Under the pieces are notes generated by a model. That model made no database searches and had not been told where the DNA came from. It saw only the letters and a program-made list of their open reading frames with translations. From Watersipora subatra (Eukaryota > Bryozoa > Gymnolaemata > Cheilostomatida > Watersiporidae), in assembly GCF_963576615.1 (NCBI RefSeq), contig NC_088708.1, positions 64,458,672 to 64,522,671 on the forward strand: a stretch of 64,000 bases of DNA, given 5' to 3'. Position numbers and translations under genes: made by a program. This document shows positions 24,701 through 34,300 of the stretch, piece after piece (the first letter of the stretch is position 1; the number at the start of each line of letters is the position of its first letter).

Positions 24701-26782
24701 ACTTTGTGCACTGTGCTACATTTATACATTGATGAGACAATAAAAATACTGCGAATTCTCAAAAAATGGATGATTTCAAAAACTACTGTTTTTAAAATCA
24801 TCAATTGATTCCCGGTGATTTTAAAAACTACTGCTTTTAAAATCACCGGAAAGAGAAAATGTTCTAATGACAAAGATATAAAAGAAAAAAAGTCGCAGAA
24901 AACGCTCGTCAAAAATCAACAAGATAAAATATGCTCTGTGTATTAGGACAATCAAACTATCACCAATATTTTAGAGTTAGCTGTCAAATAAGAAAGCACT
25001 CCAGCAGTCAGAGTAAGCAAAATACCGTAGCAAAAATACCGAGTGAAAGTTATCTCTACAGAAGAAAAGTCTCAGAAAAAACTGCCGTTGATGGCTGTGA
25101 AAAAATAAAAGGATTAGAATGGGTAAAAACTCACAAGAATTGAGCTGCTGAAGAGTTCTCTGCAGCTTATCAGATGCATGCTAAATAATATTTTATGTTT
25201 TACTAACCAAGTGTGCTTGTTACTTCTTTTCTTGTAAAGGTAGCCTATGAAGGGTGACACACAAAAATATTCAAAACATGTGTACCTATGTTTCTTATTA
25301 AACTTAAAATATGTAGTGACTCTCAAATTTTGGTTGCAGAAAATGCTGGCACTGATAGCAATATTGATGCAATTCTTAAACCTTCCACCACCACATCAGA
25401 TTTTGGTGAAGACGCTAGCTGGCCAACTACTACAGAAACTCTCTCAGCAATGAGCGTTTCTGGTGAACCTGACACTACTCCATTCACAGCTACCAGTCCT
25501 GTAGAGTGCTGCACTGCTCAAAATCTATCTGAATACTGGAGGATGGAGCACCATGGAGGTGATATAAGGCCACGACTTGATCCAGAGTCTGAGATTGGAT
25601 ACGCGTGTGATTTCCATGAGAGCTTAGAATGGTTTCGCTTTGTAGGAGCAGCAGGTATGTCATTTAGACATTTGAAACTTAGTAAAGACTGAATATCTTG
25701 GAATATACAAAGAATAGTCCACATATAATATTTTTAGAATACAGCATAATCAAAACATAATATTAATCAACATAAATCTAATTGAGTTACAGAATTCATG
25801 CAAATGTAAAAGCTTATCATTATTCTATAATAGCTGACGTTTCCTAACCTTGTTTTGGTTTCACATGATTTCATGAAGCACTGTACTGATAGAAGATAGG
25901 AGCTGCTGCTTCATTTAACACTCCATATAATAAAGAGTTTTTAGTGTGCTCAAGTCACTTATTGCATAAAATAAAATTGATTGTTTTTTGTTATTATTGC
26001 TGCAAACCAGTAGATGGTCAAGCAAGATGATGAGTACACATGAGATGTTTTTTAACAATTTTACATAGAAAAGGCTGAAGTAGGCAATTAAATTTATCTT
26101 TCAAAACACTTTTTGCAGTTAGATGTGAAAATGTGTTGTGCCTTTATTTATTTTTGATTTTATGAAAACCAAGTTAACATATTACATAGGTGCCCTTTTC
26201 TTCGTCGCACAAAGCTTCTGGCCATTCTCTAGAATTTACACACCCTCTATGTAACCGGACTACATAGTTAATTACAGTTGCACTGTCTTAATAGCTACAA
26301 GTCATCTGCCATTTCCATATTATGTGTGTTCATAAGCTGGCTTAGGAGCTTTTATTAAACACTGTCTAACCACCATTTTTATTGCTTCTTCACCATTTGA
26401 AAATTGAAAAATATATCATAGGCTGAAAATGGTCTTTCTTCCAGTTGCAGTTGGCTGTAAAAAACATTATAAAATTTATTGACAACAATAAATGCAACTC
26501 ATACTTGCAGGAAACCGTTTTTTAAACACATGCCCACCCTTCAGAAGTTGTGGAGGGCAATTCTCTTTCTGGACAGATTCGGAAATGCTTCAAAAGATTG
26601 GAGTCGTCTCTCGTATATTTGTATATTCGAGATATTCTGAGGAAACTAACTGGAGCTGCAGAGGGGCTATCGAGGATGCATATGTAATAAGATGCTCATG
26701 GGACACTGATTATGATTTTGTGTACAGAGTTGATGGCCCAAACGAGAACGAATGTTTTGCCGCATTCTGTGGCATGAGCTAA
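21668..26782 (+). CDS. Type II membrane protein with extracellular D8C-like domain, copy 2 (5' incomplete model)
   Basis: Paralogue of the gene at 3199-8886 in tandem orientation. Exons 21668-21746, 22736-22849, 23442-23541, 24309-24416, 25340-25654 and 26511-26782 keep phase from end to end. The parts are a cytoplasmic region with several tyrosines (NDYLKP, DPSYSK, KPYSQ), one helix, a Thr/Ser-rich stalk, and a D8C-like domain with YACDFHESLEWFRFVGAAG, NTCPPFRSCGG and CSWDTDYDFVYRV, ending FCGMS. Eight cysteines match copy 1, with one extra in ECC. D8C-bearing proteins such as uromodulin, GP2 and OIT3 are extracellular; function here is unknown. The first exon is not identified. Compared with copy 1, the extracellular half is conserved and the cytoplasmic half diverges strongly. 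Confidence 0.8.
22736..22849 (+). CDS. Copy 2 phase-0 cytoplasmic exon
   Basis: Exactly 38 codons between acceptor tttttatag and donor TCT/gtatgt, rich in Thr, Ser and Leu (TKTSIASSTNTELTTLIIP). It fits phase 0 on both sides. There is no clear counterpart in copy 1. Confidence 0.5.
23442..23541 (+). CDS. Copy 2 Tyr-containing cytoplasmic exon
   Basis: 100 bases (33 codons plus one) starting QSCNDYLKPKNTPNSDPSYS after acceptor ttttgcccag, with donor A/gtatac. The donor and phase match copy 1 exon 4805-4841. It supplies the base needed by the transmembrane exon. Confidence 0.65.
24309..24416 (+). CDS. Copy 2 transmembrane exon
   Basis: 108 bases (2 + 35 codons + 1): IEKKK, then CIAVTIILVCVFTTIIVGG, then FTFMGKHLS. 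Acceptor tttgtag, donor CAG/gttggt. Paralogous to 6414-6518. Confidence 0.85.
24768..24849. repeat. Two adjacent related imperfect palindromes
   Basis: TGATTTCAAAAACTACTG with TTTTTAAAATCATC, then GGTGATTTTAAAAACTACTG with CTTTTAAAATCACC. Each folds on itself, and the two are diverged copies of each other. They lie in the intron between the transmembrane and stalk exons of copy 2. Confidence 0.7.
25340..25654 (+). CDS. Copy 2 stalk plus first half of D8C-like domain
   Basis: 315 bases (2 + 104 codons + 1), acceptor ggttgcag, donor GCAG/gtatgt. A Thr/Ser-rich stalk is followed by NLSEYWRMEHHGGDIRPRL and CDFHESLEWFRFVGAAG. Confidence 0.88.
26511..26782 (+). CDS. Copy 2 terminal exon, second half of D8C-like domain
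   Basis: 272 bases ending in TAA, acceptor acttgcag. It contains FLNTCPPFRSCGG, SFWTDSEM, CSWDTDYDFVYRVDG and the closing CFAAFCGMS. Confidence 0.88.
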
Positions 26783-28580
26783 GTATACTGGCTGGTGCAG
26801 TTTCTTACAGTTAGTCTCTGCAAGTCAGTATTCTGTCCATAGATACCTTGTTGCTTGATATTCTATTAGCTCGCTGAATGTATTTATAATCTTTCATTTT
26901 TTCGTGACGTCATTTTATCGTTGTCGGCCATCTTTCTAGACAATTTTATCATTAGAAACACGAAGCTTTTGCAATGATAATTTGAAAACAATGTTTTTTG
27001 TTGGCAATTTTTTTTTATTATAGTATCAAAACAACACTTAAAATTACTAACAAATCAAAGAAAAACAATCATTTTCTACAAATATGGCGGCTTTTTCTTG
27101 AATGAGCGCATGTGCAAACGACTTGATGACGTCAAAAAATTGATGGATAGGTTTGCATCACCAACAAACAATAACGAAATACTAAAAGCATACATATTCA
27201 AGAGTCACACACCCAAACATTGTTTTGATATGTCATGCATCAAAAAAGTTTTCCAGCATGTACCAGACACCATAAACTAAAAAATGCATGCAAAGCAACA
27301 ACAATATGTTGAAAATTTTTTGTATTTTTATGACTTCTTGTAATGTTCACAATACTTGTAATAAAATATATGGTATCTTTTATACCATAGGAGTGTTTTG
27401 AGTTGTTGTTGCAAAAAACTACTAGTTCGTTACAAAAATTATTAGCATATAAAATTTTATGTTGAAATATTCACATATTTAGTTACCTGTTTTCTAACTC
27501 TATGTCATTGCTCAAAGTAACAATATATTATTTGAACAACTTTTAAAATGTGGACATCAATAAAAAATGGTTGCTTAGACAATGTGGTTAGTTTGAGAAT
27601 CCATACTAGATTTTATGACTCAAACATTAAAATCCTCTCACTCAAGACTTTCATTCATTGTTAATGAAGGCTTCATGATGGTTAAACATTATAGAACCTT
27701 GTTAGCCTTGTCAATTCAACTACTGGAGTTACAAATTATATATAGGAAACAAACAGCATTCTATTGTGCGTAACAAATTTCTTTCTGAAATAATGCTTTT
27801 TCTCATAAACTAGTTCTTGACACATTGTACATTGTACTGTTTAGATTAGCTCCTTTGTACAATTACAAACTTGCTGTCTTAGTATATGTTTATTAAAACA
27901 TACATATACTAACTTAGTTACTAAACATAGAGGTTATCCCACCAATGAAACTGAAAATTTTTGAAATACATGAAAGTTACAAAATGAGATAAAAATTATA
28001 TTATTTTAGATATGCCATGGAATTTAGTATTTTAGAAGCAGGAGTCAGTCATTATTCTTCAATGTGTAACTATCAAAATTTTAGTGTTGATGAAAGAGCA
28101 ACGATTATATTACTTATGTAGTTGTAACATAAAAGCACACCAATTTTTCAAACTTTTGAAAAACGCAAACTTTGAATTTTTCCGCATTAAAGCCATCAAA
28201 CAAGCTTGAAATCAAAGGAAGTATTATTTTTGCTTTTTGTAATAATGATCTACGTCTCTATCACTTCCCTTTTCAGCCAAAATGTGGCCTGTCAGAAAAT
28301 GTCAACAGTCTTGAACTGGGTGGTTTCTGTATTAAACCTTTTGCTTCTCAGTTGGTACCTTCTCCCAAAATATCTCACAATTCATTGTGCACACAAAATA
28401 AAGGTGTGAGCTATGCACCCCTTATGCATCCCTTGCTGTTTTTATAGAAAATTGAATGCATCTAGCATCAATACATGCACTAGGTAATACTGTAACAGTC
28501 TGTTTTATGCACACTAGTACCCTGGCAGCTCATTGCACCGTGAGCGACCATCATGTATAATCATTATTTGAACAGTTATT
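26783..28580. other. 3' flank of copy 2
   Basis: No further coding exon was recognised. An AATAAA at 27360-27365 could end the copy 2 transcript. Between about 26895 and 27145 the outer segments carry TGACGTCA and GGCCAT motifs in opposite orientation (CGTGACGTCATTTT; ATGGCGG ... GATGACGTCAAAAAAT), possibly an old inverted-repeat element. Confidence 0.35.
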
Positions 28581-28589
28581 CCTAAATAC

Positions 28590-28685
28590 ACCAGAGCAGT
28601 CACATGATGCAGTTGGTAGTGTGCCTCTCCAATAAGTTAAATATCTGAGTCCAGATCCTATGCAATGTAACCTTGGTTTCCAATA
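28590..28685 (+). mobile_element. Possible tRNA-like SINE remnant
   Basis: ATGCAGTTGGTAGTGTGCC resembles an A box and TGAGTCCAGATCC an eroded B box, spaced as in a tRNA-derived SINE. Weak evidence. Confidence 0.3.
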
Positions 28686-28710
28686 TCCTCTATCGCTGGT
28701 GTCTGGTGCC

Positions 28711-28807
28711 TACGGCTCTCGAGCCATATGTGGCTCTTTTGGTGATTGCATTTGGCTCTTTGACAAATCAGTAAAAATTAATCTATAATTTTGCTGTTAA
28801 TTTAATC
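28711..28807 (+). mobile_element. Terminal fragment of hAT-like element
   Basis: GGCTCTCGAGCCATATGTGG followed by repeated TGGCTCTTT motifs resembles the ends of ZBED/GTF2I-repeat type hAT elements (recognition from memory). It stops where an inverted-repeat element begins at 28808; the matching transposase debris resumes after that insertion. Confidence 0.45.
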
Positions 28808-30045
28808 CCACGACCAAAAACGAGCGAAGCGAATGTTTGGGAGCATTATGATAAATGCATATGCGCACACAACTCCTAAAAAAATTATTTGTCAACAGCT
28901 GTTACCAAACCCTTGTACAATAATCCCATCAAAAAATTTACCATTTTTGTGTAGAGTCATTTAAGTATAATAATAATACAAAACACATATAAACATAATT
29001 AAATATATTACCAAGTCTTTGAAAGGTTATCGCAAAAACCCTAAAACTAACCTATCTGATCGGATTATACGTAAATAGGCAGATTAATTTGGCCGAAAAT
29101 CGCGATAAAAACTTGAAAAAATCTTTTTAATCAAAATTAAGACCGGCCAATGACGCGCCGATAAGGCCGTGCAACAACGAGTAGAACCATTAAGTTGTGC
29201 GCATTTCACGATAAAAACGTGCACATTTCACCAGTCTATGGCATCGTCCAATTGCCAAAGGTTTCTGTAATTAACGTAGAAGTACTGAAAAGTAATCGTG
29301 TTTTTTTTGCTGATTTTACCGAACTCTGACATTTTGGACACTTATAATGGGTACTTTGGTATTCCAACTGATGTCCAAAGCAGTAAAAATAAAGGAAATG
29401 ACGATGAAATTTTTTTAACGATTCGAACAATATTTAATTATAAGAATAGTTATTCTGTTTTATAGGATTATTATAAGATTTAATTATAAGAATATTCATT
29501 CGAATTTATAAGATCAAAGTATATAGTGACCGATGGTGTGAATATGTTACTGTTATTACTTTTCTAAAGATTATATTGATGATACTGCGGCTGTGCCCAA
29601 TATCGCGGTACTGCCAAGCCGTTTTTAATATCTGCAAAATTAAGTAATAGGCCGACATTTTCTTATAGATATACAACTAGTTCTATAACGACTAGCTAAA
29701 TTCTGTTTAGATTTTTAAACTTCTTGATATTGGTTTCTATGACCAATGATATACAGCTTCCCCCAGTCGTGTTTATTACACAGTAGCTTGCTATTTCACT
29801 TCTAATATTGCATTTCTCCTATTGCAGGGGAGAGATATAAACATATAACCTTTTCATTTCATAATTGCTGTTCGTTGTACATAATAAAACCCAGTACATT
29901 ACAGCTACCATTGCAGCTACCATTGCAGTTCTCCTATTGCACTGCAGTGCCATTTGACTGCTAATATTGCATTTTTTAACCGGCAGTACCCTTTCTTTTT
30001 CTATTATCACTTTGGTCGTGGCCTGTATGACAGGAAAATTTCTAG
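28808..30045. mobile_element. ~1.2 kb inverted-repeat element, copy A
   Basis: Bounded by CCACGACCAAA (28808-28818) and its exact complement TTTGGTCGTGG (30011-30021). Similarity to copy B continues about 24 bases past the right repeat. Copy B is at 45408-46462 in reverse orientation; matching blocks include 29021-29070 against about 46190-46260 and 29770-30040 against 45408-45650. No transposase frame is visible, so it is probably non-autonomous. Confidence 0.8.
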
Positions 30046-30111
30046 TTATATTAATAATACAAAAAATGCTGAAATTACAGTAATAATAGACCAAATAAAA
30101 ATAATGTTCAT

Positions 30112-30540
30112 TTGATAAAAATAAATCTTTATTTACAACCTTTTGATGCGATGTGCAACAAAAAGTTTTTAATGATTTCTGTACTCCGCTCTACTCAGGC
30201 CGCACAGAGACCACACAAGTCATTGTTAGATCAAAAGGTAAACCCTTCAAATCTAAAGATGGCTAAAAGAACAAAAACGAGTATATCACACATTTCAGCA
30301 AGATTGAACGGAAAAATTTGCCTTTGTAAAGAGAGCTGGTTCTGCAGTGTGTCTAATATGCAATGATAAAATTTTGTTGATGAGACGGTCGAATATAAAG
30401 ATAAGCTTTGACTCCTGCCATGCTACATCTGTCATGAAATATTTGATGGGAGACAGTCAAAAGAAGGCTGGCCAAGAACCTCTGTCTAGATTACAAGCTA
30501 GCCTGCAGCGGCAGCTCTGTGTATGGGCCCGATGATGTGA
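30112..30540 (+). pseudogene. Degenerate hAT/ZBED-type transposase fragment
   Basis: Conceptual reading shifts frames: SNLKMAKRTK in one frame, then KFAFVKRAGSAVCLICNDKI in another, then SFDSCHATSVMKYLMGDSQK and RLQASLQRQL. The C-x2-C plus later His layout and the RLQASLQ tail resemble the BED-like zinc finger start of ZBED5/GTF2I-repeat hAT transposases. Frame changes and stops show it is dead. It lies just right of copy A, which interrupts the same element. Confidence 0.6.
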
Positions 30541-31290
30541 TTTTGATTCCGCTAGCCTTGCTGGTTACAAACATACTAAATTTGTTGCTCTTCCTTTTTA
30601 TGTTTTCATGATTTAAAATATACATATAGCCTTTCTAGACTTGGATTCGAATCTTGGATTCAAAACAAATCTGTCATACTTAGGATGCAATAATGATATT
30701 TAAAATAGTTTAGAAATTTAATAACTTCAATTGTTTTTGCGCTTGAAGCTGCAGTTGAATAATGTGTTTTATACTTAAATACAATTTCTTGGCAATACCT
30801 TGGTTATTTCTGAGCTCATAATTTTGTAGAATTGCAAAACGTTAATCATTGCATTCATAAATAGTCGTGATTCGCATGTATGTAACAAATTACTCACTCA
30901 GTTTTTGTAAGGTATACTTTTATTAGTAGTAAGTGACAGCAGCGTTAATATAAAAGTAAGCCAGACAGAAAATGAAAAAGAGGTATGAAATACAGCAAAG
31001 GTTTAATATGTATTGGCTCACTAGAAACATCAAACTATTATTATACACAATCAAAGCCTGTATTATGATCACCCGCTCTGTAGTAGATCTGGTAATGAAA
31101 TCAATAAATGGTTATTGTATACTACGTATTATAAAGCAGACAAACCTTGGGGTAATAAAGAACAATAAAGGTCAGACATGAGGGACAACAGTGAATGTTA
31201 ATATCATATAAAACCTGTTGGCTATAGATGATAAGGTAGACAACAGGTATGGTAGTTTATGGCACGAAACTGCCAGTGAGCTCTCACTTA
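30541..31290 (-). other. Probable 3' UTR and flank of the receptor phosphatase gene
   Basis: The stop codon of the minus-strand gene is at 31291-31293. A minus-strand AATAAA (TTTATT at about 30918-30923) is a candidate poly(A) signal about 370 bases downstream. No coding frame is recognised. Confidence 0.35.
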
Positions 31291-31365
31291 TTACTTGAAG
31301 TTGGCATAGTCTGAGAAAGACTCTGTAAAGTACTTGAGGAAGTCATACAGGAAAGTATACTCTTC
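31291..31365 (-). CDS. RPTP terminal exon 26
   Basis: 75 bases including TAA: EEYTFLYDFLKYFTESFSDY then ANFK, the canonical D2 C-terminus ending (S/T)YANFK. Confidence 0.95.
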   Translation of the reverse strand, partial: EEYTFLYDFLKYFTESFSDYANFK

Positions 31366-34300
31366 CTGAAAAAAATAATTATCTGGTTTGAAAATGAAAT
31401 TAAAATTACTAGCACACGTTTAGGCTGTTTTAATGCTGCCTTGTTCTTAGCACTAACGATTAGCTGTACTTTCCATAACTTCAATAATACACAATTATTG
31501 CTTTGCATGAACACAAAATATTATGAATAATATACATGTATTATACAATTTACAATGTACTATTAATAGTAAAAATGTGAATGTCAACCAGACGTTTAAG
31601 TGCGTTCATAATTTCATAGAAATAGGAGAAAAATATTATTTGCAAGGTGTTGTCTATGTCACGCCTTGTATTGATAGTATTCAATAAAAATTACAGTTCT
31701 TGTTTGGAGTCTCTATTGTTACTGCTATTCCAAATGTTGATATTTAAAGATATAAAACTGCTGAGTCATCATGGGATTAGCTACATTTTAAGAGTTTAAT
31801 TATTTAAAATGTAACAAATAAATTTCACATAAGCATTTCATCAGCAGTGACCAATTCTCTCTACTCAAAGCTTTTGTACTTCAAACATGTGGTGGTATTT
31901 ACAATTTAACTCCATGTTATCAAATTTATTTTCCATTCAAAGTATAAAATACAAGTGATGACAAATGTTAACTAATCAAGATAATTTATGTATTGAGTAA
32001 GTTATTTAGCTGAAATGAAAGCATTACCAAATGCAGCAGGTAACTTATGAAAATAACTAAATATGAGCTTACGATAGTAGAGATGAATTGTCTTCTCCTG
32101 CACCTAGCCATGAGCACTGTATTGTAGAGGTCCACTTCCTGTTCAGTTTTGAGCTTATCCAGGGCGTTGCATGCAGTTACAAAAAGGCCACACCTTGTTG
32201 TTCCAAGCCTGAAACAATTGGTTGTTCAGGCATATATGCAAGTAGAAGTACAGTAGCAGTGAGCTGTAGCTGTTTTATGGATTATCTACTCTACCAAATA
32301 ATATGAGCTAACACAAACAGGAATCAGTAAGGTATGAAACTGTTGGCTTGATAATTCCAGGATACTACATTTAAAAGGTAGAAATATTTAATGCTCAAAA
32401 TCTTTGTCTGCCATGAAGCTTAGAATTTAGAAGACAAAAATAACAGAACTGCTCCTTTGACCACATTGGCAAGATGAAAGAAAAAACACACAAAATCCTC
32501 ATACAGTAATTGGTATCTGTTTAAAACAAGTCCAATATCTGCCTTAACAAGGAAACCTTTGCTAGCTGAAAAAAACAATGATTTAAAAAACCTCTTTTGA
32601 TGTAAGTTCCTTCAGAACCATTCAGTTCACTGTTTCTTTTTTATTTTTGATGGAAAGTACATATAAATGTAAGTATACATACATGTCCATCACACAAAAC
32701 TTCCCATCTCTATTTTGCCTTCGCAGCCTTTCCACTGCCTCCAAGTGGTGAAATAGAGCAGCATGATTAGGAAACTCATTAATGTCTCCATACTTGTTCC
32801 ATTTTCTCGTCAGCAATAAGGAAACGGTCTTTGTCTGAATATACCATGAAAATGATGATACAATTCGAACCATACAACACATCGACTTAAGGCAAGTAAA
32901 AAGTACAAAAGAAAACAACGTTCAGTCGTCTATAAACCAAAATAAAAAAGGGTTTAAAGAAAACCCGTTGACTATATTGTTTTAAAATTTTTAAAGAAAT
33001 AGTTTCAAACGATATAGTCAACGGGTATCTGACTACTTGGCAGCTCCTGAATATTTAGTTGGTAATTTATGACTACAAATGATACTAGCTCATATAGCAA
33101 CATTTTATATTTGATTCTACCAACTCAAACATAACAAATGAATCAGCCACATGATGGATAAATACGCTACTTTCAGCTTATTAAAACTACCTGATTACTG
33201 GATGTACAAGTGACGGCCAATGAAATGAAACTCAAATATTCATTTGTCTCTGTGGTCAGTCGAGATATCTTGTAGTTAGCGAAGATCATGGGCTCATCAT
33301 CAACACCAGGATAAAAGTCTGTGTCCTAGCATAAAATTGAACTTATTAGAGAAAAGTTATCTCTGCTCTTCAACTTATTTTATGAGAATAAATAGCATAG
33401 ATCGATGTGAAATATAAAGAGGTAAACTTTATGACCTACCTGTTTCTCAAGTTGAACCACTATCTTGATTTCCTGTTCTTCCACCATTCTCCAGAAATCA
33501 GCAACTGTGTTTGCTAGCGGCAACTGAGTGCAAACAATTTGTCTTGCAAGCTGGTAGCCCTGAATGCAAAAGTAAGTTTTAATGATGGTTATGCTACTTT
33601 TAAAAATGCTAGCATAACCAAGCAAACATTTTATACTATAAATACAATGATGATACTCACATCAAGAAGTACAGCATTTATGTACTCCCCCTTGTTTATG
33701 TAAACGCAGTGACTTTTATCTACAACACAACAAGGCAGCTAATGAGCTTGTATAAACCAGTGATATGAGTATTTGACTGGAGTGACATTGGTTTATGACA
33801 CAAAACTTTTTATTTTGCTATGTTAAGGGGTAACTTTGGGCTGATAACAATCTAGCACAAGTTCTGACCTAGTCAAAGAATTTATGCCTTCAACAAAAAG
33901 TTAAAACATAGCACCACCGCTAACCCTGAAGTGTCTGTATGTTGCTGTTGAGAATATGTTATATCATAATATACTGGATTAATAGCTTTAAACTAACACT
34001 TTCTGATAAAAAAGTAGTTTTAAAGTGACATATGTCTCCACCAACCAAAAACAAAACTTCACAATTATTTAACTAATTCAGTTGAGTCTTGTATAAAAAT
34101 ATTTATTATATTGAGCATACAGAATATAAGCTGTCAATAATCTCTATCCGCCTGTCAAATAATAATTCCCAAACTGCAAGAAGCGTGTAAATATTAGTAA
34201 AAGACAATTGCTAAAGCATATGAAGCGAGTTTGCATGCCAGCATAACCCTCCCCGCACAACACGCAAGTTCAGCACTACACCAGGTTCAAGTAAACTAAA

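Noticed and set aside
24931-25143. 70-codon frame rich in Ser and Lys in copy 2 intron
   Set aside because: Including it would need unsupported splice sites; the transmembrane and stalk exons already join in phase without it.
27098-27280. 60-codon plus-strand frame downstream of copy 2
   Set aside because: No similarity recognised, and it overlaps a possible inverted-repeat element.
30972-31181. 69-codon plus-strand frame near the 3' end of the phosphatase gene
   Set aside because: Lies in the probable 3' UTR of the minus-strand gene and shows no motif.
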